NCBI RefSeq assembly: GCF_020215645.1
Contig: NZ_CP084058.1
Coordinates: 11,648,501-11,712,500 of the forward strand
DNA: 64,000 nt
Reading direction: 5' to 3'
Source of the DNA: Nonomuraea gerenzanensis
GTDB lineage: Bacteria > Actinomycetota > Actinomycetes > Streptosporangiales > Streptosporangiaceae
Shown here: positions 51,244 to 59,058 of the stretch, piece after piece
How positions within the stretch are numbered: the stretch's first letter is position 1
Layout: each line of letters begins with the position of its first letter
Notes under the pieces: generated by a model
Databases searched by the model: none
Told to the model about the DNA's origin: nothing
The model's input: only the letters and a program-made list of their open reading frames with translations
Made by a program: the position numbers and the translations under genes

Positions 51244-52777
51244 CAATGCCGGGAAGTTAGGGTCGTTGGTGGTTGCGCAAGGGGTGTGCCGGGAAGCCGG
51301 GACATGAGAACGGAGATCCAGTAGAACGGGTGATCTTCCACAACCATCCGTCAACAGACTGGATCTCCGTTGAGCCGACAGTCTGCCAGGTCCGCCCTGG
51401 CCCGCGCCATCAGCACGGTCACATCGACCACCCGGACTGCTGCGGGAGTGTTCGCGCCGGGTCATCTGGGCGAGCTGACCCAGATCATTCCGTTCGAGAT
51501 GGTTGATGAGGTGCTGGCCGAGGCCGGGACGGTGGAGCGGCGGCTGCGGGACCTGCCGTCGCGGGTGGTGGTGTATCTGCTGCTGGCGGCCGGGCTGTTC
51601 GCGGGGCTGGGCTATCGGCAGGTGTGGGCGCGGCTGGTGTCCGGACTGGCGGTGCCGGGTGTGGCGCCGTCATCCTCGGCGCTGGCCCAGGCACGGCGCC
51701 GGGTCGGGGTGGCGCCGTTGAAAGCGCTGTTCGAGCTGCTGGCCGGGCCGTCGGCGGGTGCGCTGCGGTGGCGGGGGCTGCTGGTCTGCGCGATGGACGG
51801 CACCACGATGTCGGTGCCCGACAGCCCGGCGAACCTGACCCGGTACGGGCATCAAAGCGGCTCGCACGGCGGGTCCGGCTACCCCTTGGTGCGGCTGCTG
51901 GCCGTGGTCGTCTGCGGCACCCGTACCCTGCTGGCCGCGACCTTCGGCCCGTTCAAGACCGGCGAGACCAGCTACGCGCCCGCCCTGTTCAGCTGCCTGC
52001 ACCCAGGGATGATCCTGCTGGCCGACCGCAACTTCGCGGTCAAGAGCCTCATCACGGCGATCGCCGGCACCGGCGCGGACCTGCTGATCCGCTGCAAGGC
52101 CGGCCGGGCCCTGCCCCGGCTGGCCACCCTGCCCGATGGGTCATGGGCCAGCGTGCTGGGCGGCGTACCGATCCGCGTCATCGACGCTCACCTCACCATC
52201 ACGCTGTCGGGCAGCAGCCGGCGCACCGTGCACTACCGGCTGATCACCAGCCTGCTCGACCAGCGCCGTTACCCCGCCCGCGACCTCGTCGTCCTCTACC
52301 ACCAGCGCTGGGAGATCGAAACGGTCTACCTCGAGCTGAAGTCGACCATCCTCGGCGGCCGGGTCCTGCGCGCCCGCACCCCGCAAGGCGTCGACCAGGA
52401 AATCTATGCCCTGCTCACCGCCTACCAGGTTCTGCGGCTGGCCATGGCCGATGCCACCGCCGCCTGCCCCGCCATCACCGATGACCGAGCCAGCTTCTCC
52501 ATCGCCCTGCACACCGCCCGCGATCAGATCATCCGTGCCGCCGGTATCCTCGCCGGCACCACCATCGACCTGCTCGGACGCATCGGACGCGCCGTACTCG
52601 CCGCCCCACTGCCCGCACGCCGCGCCCGCATCAGCCCGCGCATCGTCAAACGCGCGATCTCCAAACACCGGGCGAAAGGGCAAGTCGACCGCACCAACCA
52701 CCGGGCGGCCATCACCACTGAGATCCTCACCCAACCCCAGTTGACGGCCGCCGCAAGTCCTTAACTTCCCGGCATTG
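51244..52777 (+). mobile_element. Complete IS4-family insertion sequence, 1534 bp
   Basis: The element is bounded by inverted repeats CAATGCCGGGAAGTTAGGG (51244-51262) and its near-exact complement CCTTAACTTCCCGGCATTG (52759-52777), 18 of 19 matching, and by a perfect 10-bp target duplication. It carries one transposase gene whose stop lies inside the right repeat. Intact ends, intact gene and identical target copies mean the insertion is recent and the element is probably still able to move. Confidence 0.95.
51370..52764 (+). CDS. IS4-family transposase (DDE, YREK signature)
   Basis: A 464-residue DDE transposase. The first acidic residue is Asp143 (CAMDGTTMSVPDS), the second Asp219 (LLADRNFAVKSL), and the third Glu317 lies in a perfect IS4 signature Y-2-R-3-E-6-K: Tyr310, Arg313, Glu317, Lys324 (YHQRWEIETVYLELK). 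An N-terminal Insertion-element domain (about 25-125) should bind the ends. The start is TTG 51370, with no clear ribosome site, as is common for IS genes that keep expression low. It fills the element; no passenger gene is present. Confidence 0.94.
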   Translation: MSRQSARSALARAISTVTSTTRTAAGVFAPGHLGELTQIIPFEMVDEVLAEAGTVERRLRDLPSRVVVYLLLAAGLFAGLGYRQVWARLVSGLAVPGVAPSSSALAQARRRVGVAPLKALFELLAGPSAGALRWRGLLVCAMDGTTMSVPDSPANLTRYGHQSGSHGGSGYPLVRLLAVVVCGTRTLLAATFGPFKTGETSYAPALFSCLHPGMILLADRNFAVKSLITAIAGTGADLLIRCKAGRALPRLATLPDGSWASVLGGVPIRVIDAHLTITLSGSSRRTVHYRLITSLLDQRRYPARDLVVLYHQRWEIETVYLELKSTILGGRVLRARTPQGVDQEIYALLTAYQVLRLAMADATAACPAITDDRASFSIALHTARDQIIRAAGILAGTTIDLLGRIGRAVLAAPLPARRARISPRIVKRAISKHRAKGQVDRTNHRAAITTEILTQPQLTAAASP

Positions 52778-52787
52778 GCCCTAACCG
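52778..52787. repeat. Right copy of the IS target-site duplication
   Basis: GCCCTAACCG follows the right inverted repeat directly and equals 51234-51243. It contains the stop codon (TAG, minus strand) of the sialidase gene. Confidence 0.93.
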
Positions 52788-53881
52788 GCCAGCTCGGCGA
52801 CGGGAATCCGGCGGAAGGCGATGCTCTCGTACGGGCCGAAGTTCCCCGTCTCGAACAGCAACCCCACCGTCTCACCGTCCACCCGCACCAGATCGGAGTA
52901 CGCGGCGGGCAACCCGGACACCGTGTGCACCGCCCGCCACGTGACACCATGATCGCGACTCGCCCGTACGGTCATCAGTGCCCGCGCGTCCGGAGCCGCC
53001 GGACCCGAGAACAGCAGCACGTCCGGCGAGTCGCACCACAACACGCTGCCTTCCACCACCGGCCCCACCAGCCCGGCCTGCGGCCGGAACGGCAGCTCCA
53101 GCGTCTGCCCGCCGTCCGCGGAGTAGGCGTCGGCCCGGGTGCCGGGGGCGGTGGAGTCGGTGCGGGTGTTGACGTAGATCCGTCCGTCGGGCAGCTCGGT
53201 GGCGGTGGTCTCGTTCACGTTGACGTAGCCGTCGGGGGTGTCGTCCACGTACCCGATCCGCCAGGTCTGCCCGCCGTCGTCACTCAGCAGCGAGTGACCG
53301 CCGTTGTACTTGCCCTCGGTGCCGTTGTCCTGCCCGCCGGGCGGCAACGAGTGGTTGGCGGGCACGACGATGCGCCCGGCCTGCTCGCCCTGCCGCACCA
53401 CGAGCGCGTGCCCCGGCGTGGTCGCATACCAGCGCCACTCCGGCCGCTTCGCCCCCTGCGTGATCTCCCTGGCCGCCGACCAGGTGACCCCGTCATCCTC
53501 ACTGACCTGCACGAACACCCGCCGCCCGTCAGCGGCCGAAACCTGCCCCCGCCTGATCTTCTCCTCAGTGGCCGACGGCCCCTGCCGCACGAACACCAGC
53601 ACGATCCGGCCGTCGTCCAGCACCACCGGCGCCGGGTTCCCGGCAGTCCCCCGCCGCGGCTCCGTGGCCACCACCTGCAGCGCGCCCCACGTCCGTCCGC
53701 CGTCGGTCGAACGCCTGAGCACCAGGTCGATGTGCCCGGAATCGGACGCCGACCCCCGCCGCCCCTCCGCGAACGCCAGCACCGTCCCTGCCCCCGTCAC
53801 CACGACCGCGGGGATCCGATAGGTGTGATAGCCGTCGGTCGACTGCCGGAACGGGACCGAGGTGGGGTAGTCATCCGCCAT
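52781..53881 (-). CDS. Sialidase-like protein (GH33, BNR repeats), no signal peptide
   Basis: A 366-residue six-bladed propeller. The arginine motif YRIPAVV lies near residue 20, and Asp-boxes recur: STDGGRTW, SEDDGVTW, SDDGGQTW, SADGGQTL and SRDHGVTW. An FAEGRR stretch supplies a likely second Arg and Asp. These are the marks of GH33 exo-sialidases, releasing sialic acid or related nonulosonic acids. There is no signal peptide, so the enzyme would be cytosolic unless exported otherwise. ATG 53881 is used; GTG 53890 is possible. The downstream IS sits right after its stop codon. Confidence 0.83.
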   Translation of the reverse strand: MADDYPTSVPFRQSTDGYHTYRIPAVVVTGAGTVLAFAEGRRGSASDSGHIDLVLRRSTDGGRTWGALQVVATEPRRGTAGNPAPVVLDDGRIVLVFVRQGPSATEEKIRRGQVSAADGRRVFVQVSEDDGVTWSAAREITQGAKRPEWRWYATTPGHALVVRQGEQAGRIVVPANHSLPPGGQDNGTEGKYNGGHSLLSDDGGQTWRIGYVDDTPDGYVNVNETTATELPDGRIYVNTRTDSTAPGTRADAYSADGGQTLELPFRPQAGLVGPVVEGSVLWCDSPDVLLFSGPAAPDARALMTVRASRDHGVTWRAVHTVSGLPAAYSDLVRVDGETVGLLFETGNFGPYESIAFRRIPVAELAG

Positions 53882-54060
53882 GCCGGGCACGCTACGACGC
53901 GCGGGTTAACGGACTTCGACGTGGGCCGTACGTGACGGCGAAGAGGCAGGCGATGCGGTAGGCGGCGGGCGGGGATCGGGAGCGCGGGCCTGGACCATGC
54001 GCCGGCGTGGCCGCGCCGCCGGGGAGGTGGCTCCTCGGCGGCGCGCCTCGCGATGCCACG

Positions 54061-54171
54061 TCAACGGGCGAACACGATGATGTTGTCGCGGTAGCTGCGG
54101 CGGGCGTGGTCGAACGTGCCGCCGCAGGTGATCAGCCGGAGCTGGGCCCCAGGAGCGGGGCCGGTCGTCTC
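54061..54171 (-). pseudogene. C-terminal remnant of a class E/F sortase
   Basis: Reading the minus strand, 54171-54061 encodes a sortase C terminus ending in a normal stop: LRLITCGG with the catalytic Cys, then FDHARRSYRDNIIVFAR with the catalytic Arg. Upstream of about 54172 the frame stays open for a while but loses all resemblance to sortase, and there is no signal peptide or catalytic His. The N-terminal two thirds are therefore gone. The 403 bases between the sialidase start and the oxidoreductase (53882-54284) hold this remnant and otherwise nothing I can support. Confidence 0.75.
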
Positions 54172-54284
54172 ACGGCGCTCACCCGCCGTCGAGGGACGAC
54201 GCAGTGGCGGGGGCGTGTGCAGGGACCGCCGACCGCGCGTGAAAGCATTTCCCTGATAGCCGAACGAGTCTTGTGGAGGCAGGG

Positions 54285-55691
54285 GTGGCTGACGAGTTCG
54301 ATGTCATCGTGATCGGGGCGGGGCCCGCCGGTGAGAACGTCGTGGACCGGGCCGTGCGGGGTGGCCTGACGGCGGCGATCGTGGAGGAGCGGCTGGCCGG
54401 TGGCGAGTGCTCCTACTGGGCGTGCGTGCCCAGCAAGGCGCTGCTGCGGCCGATCGACCTGGCCGGTGAGGTGGCGCGGGTGCCCGGCCTCTCGCTGGGC
54501 CCGATCGACGTGGCCAAGGTGCTGGCCAGGCGTGACGAGGCCGTGTCCGGCTACGACGACGCCGGGCAGATCCGCTGGATCGAGAGCGTGCCCGCCGAGT
54601 TCGTACGCGGCCGCGGCCGCCTCGACGGCCCCAAGCGCGTACGCGTGACGACCGGCACCGGCGAGGACCGCGTCCTGACCGCCCGCCACGCGGTGGTGCT
54701 GGCGACGGGCAGCACCGCCGCCATCCCCCGCACCCCCGGCCTGGCCGAGGCGTCCCCGTGGACCAGCCACGAGGTGACGGCGGCGACCCAGATCCCCGAG
54801 CGGCTGGTCGTGATCGGCGGCGGCGTGGTCGCCTGCGAGATGGCGCAGGCCATGCACGGGCTGGGCGCGCGGCAGACCACGGTGCTGGTGCGCGGCGGCG
54901 GCCTGCTCAACCGCATGGAGCCGTTCGCGGGCGAGCTGCTGGCCGAGTCGTTCGCCGAGGCGGGCATCGAGGTACGCACCCACACCGACGTGGTCAGGGT
55001 CGAGCGTCCCGAGCCCGGCGGCAAGGTCACCGTCCACCTGCCGGAGGGGCCGCCGCTGGAGGCCGACGAGCTGCTGGTGGCCACCGGCCGCCACCCCGCG
55101 ACCCGCAACCTCGGGCTCGCCTCGGTGGGCCTGCCCGACGACAAGCCGGTCGAGGTGGACGACAGCATGCGGGCCACCGGGGTCGAGGGCGGCTGGCTGT
55201 ACGCCGTGGGCGACGTCAACGGGCAGGTGCTGCTGACGCACATGGGCAAGTACCAGGCCAGGATCTGCGGCGACGTGATCGCCGCGCGGGCGCGGGGCGA
55301 CGAGCTGCCGGCGATGCGGGATCTCGCGGGCGGCTACGGTGCGCCCCAGGTGGTCTTCACCGACCCGCAGATCTGCGCCGTCGGCCGTACCGAGGAGGTG
55401 GCCCGCGCCGACGGGTTCCGGGTGCGGGTCGTCGACTACGACATGGGGGCGGTCACCGGGGCTTACCTGCTGGGTGACGGTTACCGGGGCAAGGCCAGGG
55501 CCGTCGTGGACGAGGACAGGAAGGTGCTGCTCGGCGTCACGTTCGTGGGTCCGGGGGTGGCCGAGCTGCTGCACGCGGCCACGATCGCGGTGACCGCCGA
55601 GGTGCCGCTCGACCGGTTGTGGCACGCGGTGCCGTCGTTCCCGACGGTGAGCGAGGTCTGGCTCCGGCTGCTGGAGGCTTACGGGCTGTGA
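54285..55691 (+). CDS. Pyridine nucleotide-disulfide oxidoreductase (dihydrolipoamide dehydrogenase-like)
   Basis: A 468-residue FAD enzyme. GAGPAGENVV (11-20) binds FAD, the redox pair is Cys42-x4-Cys47 (GGECSYWACVPSKALL), VVIGGGVVACEMAQA binds NAD(P)H and LYAVGDVNGQ is the second FAD motif. At the C terminus the usual HPT-x-SE (catalytic His/Glu) reads FPTVSE, so the His is missing. Reduction of a dithiol partner may therefore be impaired or use another acid; quinone or metal reduction is possible. GTG 54285 is chosen because GGAGG lies five bases before it. It stands alone. Confidence 0.88.
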   Translation: MADEFDVIVIGAGPAGENVVDRAVRGGLTAAIVEERLAGGECSYWACVPSKALLRPIDLAGEVARVPGLSLGPIDVAKVLARRDEAVSGYDDAGQIRWIESVPAEFVRGRGRLDGPKRVRVTTGTGEDRVLTARHAVVLATGSTAAIPRTPGLAEASPWTSHEVTAATQIPERLVVIGGGVVACEMAQAMHGLGARQTTVLVRGGGLLNRMEPFAGELLAESFAEAGIEVRTHTDVVRVERPEPGGKVTVHLPEGPPLEADELLVATGRHPATRNLGLASVGLPDDKPVEVDDSMRATGVEGGWLYAVGDVNGQVLLTHMGKYQARICGDVIAARARGDELPAMRDLAGGYGAPQVVFTDPQICAVGRTEEVARADGFRVRVVDYDMGAVTGAYLLGDGYRGKARAVVDEDRKVLLGVTFVGPGVAELLHAATIAVTAEVPLDRLWHAVPSFPTVSEVWLRLLEAYGL

Positions 55692-55724
55692 GCGCTGGGA
55701 CGGCGGTGCCGGCGTGAGCGCGGG

Positions 55725-56198
55725 TCAGCAGTGGTCCCGCCGTACGTTCAGGCGGGAGATCAGCGACGGCGGTGGGATGGCGGCGTGCTCCGGCACGCCG
55801 TGATCTCCCGAGCGCAGCATCAACTCCGCCACCGTCTCCTCCACGCTGTCGCGCACCTCCACGTGTGACAGCAGGTCCGTCAGCCGCAACACCGACAGCA
55901 GATGATCGGAGGGACGGACCACGAAGATCCGGCCGCTGCCCTCCTCGGCCATCCGCTGCATGGCCATCGCCAGCACCCCGATGACCGACGAGTCGTAGAA
56001 GTCGAGGTCGGCCAGATCGAAGACGAGGGTGGGCCCGGGTGACCAGTCCCACACGGCGTTGATGCGGGCGCTGAACCGGGCCCGTCCCGCATGGTCGAGC
56101 ACGCCGCTGGCGCGCATGACCGTGCAGTGCAGATGTCTGGTCGTCTCGATACGCAAACCGCCCACCTGGATCCACTGCCCGGTGAGCGGCGTTATCAC
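55725..56198 (-). CDS. STAS-domain anti-sigma factor antagonist with intact DSS site
   Basis: A 157-residue protein with a STAS domain (about 18-125): HCTVMRASGVLDHAGRARFS and FDLADLDFYDSSVIGVL, with phosphorylatable Ser70 or Ser71 after Asp69, then IFVVRPSDHLLSVLRLTDL. It should bind an RsbW-like anti-sigma kinase when unphosphorylated and release a SigB/F-type sigma factor. No anti-sigma or sigma gene adjoins. A C-terminal tail of about 30 residues (PEHAAIPPPSLISRLNVRR) is extra. Unlike the STAS protein at 45244, the regulatory loop is normal. The GTG start has no clear ribosome site. Confidence 0.82.
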   Translation of the reverse strand: MITPLTGQWIQVGGLRIETTRHLHCTVMRASGVLDHAGRARFSARINAVWDWSPGPTLVFDLADLDFYDSSVIGVLAMAMQRMAEEGSGRIFVVRPSDHLLSVLRLTDLLSHVEVRDSVEETVAELMLRSGDHGVPEHAAIPPPSLISRLNVRRDHC

Positions 56199-56207
56199 AG
56201 GTGATCG

Positions 56208-56386
56208 CTATTTTTCCCCGGTCCATCGGGCATCGCCGTCCCCGCGGTCACCAAGAGGACCGTTGACCAGCTTGCGCATGAGCCCGGCGAGCGTCTCGAC
56301 GTCAGCACGTCCGACAGGTCGAGATCGGGCCGCTCACGCCGCCACTGCTCCAGGATCCCGTCCTGGCCGCCGTGACCGCGCGCCAC
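56208..56386 (-). pseudogene. MarR-family regulator remnant with internal deletion and frameshift
   Basis: The minus strand begins GTG 56386 with an N terminus typical of actinobacterial MarR proteins (ILEQWRRERPDLDLS), then loses similarity after about 27 residues. In another frame, VETLAGLMRKLVNGPLGD follows and ends at TAG 56208, like the last helix of MarR proteins. The DNA-binding wing and most of the dimer region, about 100 residues, are missing. This is the relic of a regulator, and fills the gap between the STAS gene and the unknown gene at 56409. Confidence 0.6.
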
Positions 56387-56408
56387 CGCCCCGCCGGGCT
56401 GAGTACGT

Positions 56409-57404
56409 CTAGCGCGCGGTGCCCGATTCCAGCGTGGGGACCGCGTCCGGGCACGGCGCGAGGATCACCAGCAGCGGCGCCCCGGCAGGCCCGGTCAGCT
56501 CCAGCTCGGTGATGTTCCCGCGCACGGTCTGCGCGGGCGCGCCCAGGTCCCCGTCCCGGAAGCTGATGATCCGCTCCACGGACGGCGCCGCGGCGTGCAG
56601 GAGCTTCCTGGTGGCGTGCCGGAGCCAGCGCAGCTCGCTGTTGACCCGCCGCCACGTCGCGGGGATCATGCTGACCGCCTCCGCCCGTGTCCCGAGCCGG
56701 AGCGTGATGTGTCCGCTCGACCCGAACCGGTCCTTGAGCACCGGGTTGACCACGAACATGCCCGACCGCAGCGCCCGCACGCCCTGCCGGTTGACGTTGG
56801 CCAGGCCGCCGGCGCTGATCAGCGAGTACAGCTCGCAGCGGGAGCCGTCGAGGGTGTCCGGGTCGTAGTCCACCGGCGGCGGCTCCTCGAAGACGACCTT
56901 GTCCAGCCGCACCCCGGCCACCCCGTCGGCGGCGACGCGCCCGGACACGGCCTGGCGGACCTCCTCGCAGACGCCGTCGCCCTCGGTGACGTCCAGCACC
57001 TCGACGCAGATGAGGCCGTCGTCGGGGATCTCCTCGGGGGTGAGGTCGAAGGCCACCCGGGCGTGCGCCTTCTTGCCGCGCAGCAGCACGCACTGGCGCA
57101 GCCGTCCCTGGGAGCGGACCTGGACGAGGCGCGGCAGCGTGGGGGCCGAGGTGGTCCCGGTGTGCCAGCCGCTCACCGATCGCTCGTCCGCCGACAGCGA
57201 CACCAGCACCCGCAGCGGGCGGCCCTGCGCCGAGACCTTGAAGCCGGCCAGCCCCGACGTCTCGAACCTGCCCACGATCTGGCTGCCGCGATGCAGCCGG
57301 TCGGTGACCTGGAGGGGGGCGAGCCGGCCGCTGGTCAGGTGTACGGGCGGGATGGCGGGAAGGATCACCTGGTCCAGGTCGGTGGTGGATCCTGAGCTGG
57401 TCAT
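56409..57404 (-). CDS. Protein of unknown function, beta-rich
   Basis: A 331-residue soluble protein starting at ATG 57404 with AGGAG seven bases upstream. It has many alternating hydrophobic strands (VGRFETSGLAGFKVSAQG, RPLRVLVSLSADERSVSGW, LICVEVLDVTEG) and helices in the last third (RRVNSELRWLRHATRKLLHA), with no signal peptide or membrane segment. I recognise no family. It is downstream of a glycosyltransferase-like gene on the same strand, separated by a tandem 50-bp micro-ORF repeat, so it may act in the same surface-polymer or glycoconjugate function. Confidence 0.6.
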   Translation of the reverse strand: MTSSGSTTDLDQVILPAIPPVHLTSGRLAPLQVTDRLHRGSQIVGRFETSGLAGFKVSAQGRPLRVLVSLSADERSVSGWHTGTTSAPTLPRLVQVRSQGRLRQCVLLRGKKAHARVAFDLTPEEIPDDGLICVEVLDVTEGDGVCEEVRQAVSGRVAADGVAGVRLDKVVFEEPPPVDYDPDTLDGSRCELYSLISAGGLANVNRQGVRALRSGMFVVNPVLKDRFGSSGHITLRLGTRAEAVSMIPATWRRVNSELRWLRHATRKLLHAAAPSVERIISFRDGDLGAPAQTVRGNITELELTGPAGAPLLVILAPCPDAVPTLESGTAR

Positions 57405-57450
57405 CGGATGCTCCTGGAGGGAAGGGGAGCGGCCGCGTGGTGGCGGCCGC

Positions 57451-57550
57451 TCATCGGATGCGGTGGGCGGGATTGGACCCCGCCGGGTCACACGAGCTGG
57501 TCATCGGACGCGGTGGGCGGGCTTCGACCCCGCCGGGTCACACGAGCTGG
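57451..57550 (-). repeat. Two tandem 50-bp units forming overlapping 17-codon micro-ORFs
   Basis: Units 57451-57500 and 57501-57550 differ at three positions only. On the minus strand each holds ATG, 17 codons and TGA: 57554-57501 encodes MTSSCDPAGSKPAHRVR and 57504-57451 encodes MTSSCDPAGSNPAHRIR. Each start overlaps the preceding stop as ATGA: the first overlaps the stop of the gene at 58777-57551. The downstream gene at 57404 also begins ATGACCAGCTC, so the units look like copies of its start region. No ribosome site precedes them. Confidence 0.85.
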
Positions 57551-58777
57551 TCATCGCACGCTCCCCACTGCGGCCAGCGCGGCCAGCGCGGCCGGGTCGT
57601 GGAGGTCGAGGCGGGTGAGCATCGGCTCGCGCCGCTCCCACAGCCGCCGCACCGCCCCGTACAGGGGGTCGCCTCCCGGCTCCACGTGCCGCAGGTTGAC
57701 GGCGAGCGCCCGGGCGTAGTCGTCCCCCTGCTCCCAGTGCGGCAGGAGCTGGCTGGGCACGTCGGCCCCGCAGCGGCGCAGCCACGACCACAGCCGGGCG
57801 CGCTCGCGCTGCTCGGGCCCGAGCACGGTCTCTCCCTTGGCGTGCCTGGCGATGGCCTCTCGGAGCAGCCCGCGGTGCTCGGACGGCGAGGCGGGCACGT
57901 GCGTGGCCCCGCAGGCGCCGCCCTCGGACCAGCCGGCCTGGATGACGGGAATGCCGAAACCGGGCAGGTCGCTGTCGCCGAACGCGACGCCGACGTCCGT
58001 CATGCTCCACAACATGGTGGTCGACAACGAGCCGCGCACGCACCGGACGCGGGGCCGGCCCGCGGCGGGCACGGGGTCGGGCACGGGGTCGAGGAAGAGC
58101 CAGTTGGCGGACTCGTCGGCGGCGGCGAACTCGGCCGTTGCGTCGAACAGCTCGGTGTCCCGCCCCGGCGCGTGGCCGAACACCGCGATCGTGGGCCGGT
58201 CGGCGTCGAGGCCGAGCCGGGCGCAGCCGTGGTGGCGCAGCTGGCGGCGTTCGGTGTCCGTACGGACCTGGTAGCCGCTCTTCGCCCGCCAGGCCACCCG
58301 CTCGGCGCTGGGCCTGATCAGCTCCCTGTGCGGCCAGACGTGCCGCTCGAAGAAGGCGCCGACCCTGGCGGGCAGCTCGTCCTGGAAGGAGCAGGTCCCC
58401 TGGTCGGGGAAGATCGCGTACGCCTTCAGCGTCCCCGTCCCGTGCACGTGCACGACGGGCAGCTCACGGGGCACGGCCCGGTCGGCCCGGCTGGTGACCA
58501 GCGCGACGGGCGACTCCTCCGGCCGCAGGTCCTGCACGGCGCCGTACGCCCGGGCCAGCGGCATCCAGTCCGGCGTGGTCAGCACGGCCAGCCGCGCCGA
58601 GAGCAGCCCGCAGACCGCCCTGGCGACCGTCAGCGTCCGCACCACGACGCGCAGATCCTCGTCGTAGGTCTCCGCCACGACGCACCCGGCACCGCCGGGG
58701 GTGTCTCCCCAGCAGGTCCTGGCGGCGGCGAGCAACCGATCGACGTGCCCGCCGTCACCGCCGACGCGACGACGCAT
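57551..58777 (-). CDS. Possible GT-B type glycosyltransferase or surface-carbohydrate protein
   Basis: A 408-residue soluble protein starting at ATG 58777, where GGAGGGG lies three bases upstream; longer frames are rejected. A central region (TIAVFGHAPGRDTELFD, WLFLDPVPDP, TTMLWSMTDVGVAFGDSDLPGFGIPVIQAG, here seen as MLWSMTDVGVAFGDSD and GFGIPVIQAG) looks like the C-terminal donor half of a GT-B enzyme: strand, loop, Asp and a Gly-rich turn before a proline. The N-terminal half has VVRTLTVARAVCGLLSARLA and HVHGTGTLKAYAIFPDQG. The likeness is to surface-carbohydrate synthesis proteins but too weak for a firm call. Six bases link it to the micro-ORF repeat. Confidence 0.55.
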   Translation of the reverse strand: MRRRVGGDGGHVDRLLAAARTCWGDTPGGAGCVVAETYDEDLRVVVRTLTVARAVCGLLSARLAVLTTPDWMPLARAYGAVQDLRPEESPVALVTSRADRAVPRELPVVHVHGTGTLKAYAIFPDQGTCSFQDELPARVGAFFERHVWPHRELIRPSAERVAWRAKSGYQVRTDTERRQLRHHGCARLGLDADRPTIAVFGHAPGRDTELFDATAEFAAADESANWLFLDPVPDPVPAAGRPRVRCVRGSLSTTMLWSMTDVGVAFGDSDLPGFGIPVIQAGWSEGGACGATHVPASPSEHRGLLREAIARHAKGETVLGPEQRERARLWSWLRRCGADVPSQLLPHWEQGDDYARALAVNLRHVEPGGDPLYGAVRRLWERREPMLTRLDLHDPAALAALAAVGSVR

Positions 58778-58867
58778 AAGCCCCTCCACCAAGGCAGCAA
58801 GAAATGCCCAGGTGAACGTTGCCAGCCCGGCTCGGGCCTGCCGCGCGGGCGACACGGTTCTTTGCCT

Positions 58868-58918
58868 CAGCGTGGGGGAATCACCGACAGTCGCAGAGAC
58901 CTCAGGAGCCCCACGCTG
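58868..58918. promoter_or_regulatory. 10-bp inverted repeat before the PBP gene
   Basis: CAGCGTGGGG (58868-58877) and CCCCACGCTG (58909-58918) pair perfectly around a 31-base loop, in the 281-bp divergent region between the GT-like gene and the class A PBP. It could be a hairpin or a pair of half-sites. Nothing else is recognised in this region. Confidence 0.35.
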
Positions 58919-59058
58919 CACGAACCAGCCGATGACCCCGATTCCGGCGAAAAACCCCGAACAATCCGGCGATGCCGAACGTCCAAGTCTTTACCTGGAG
59001 CATGTCATGCCGGGGTTTAGGATGCACCGTAATGCCAGGATGGGGAGGTTTTACCAGC

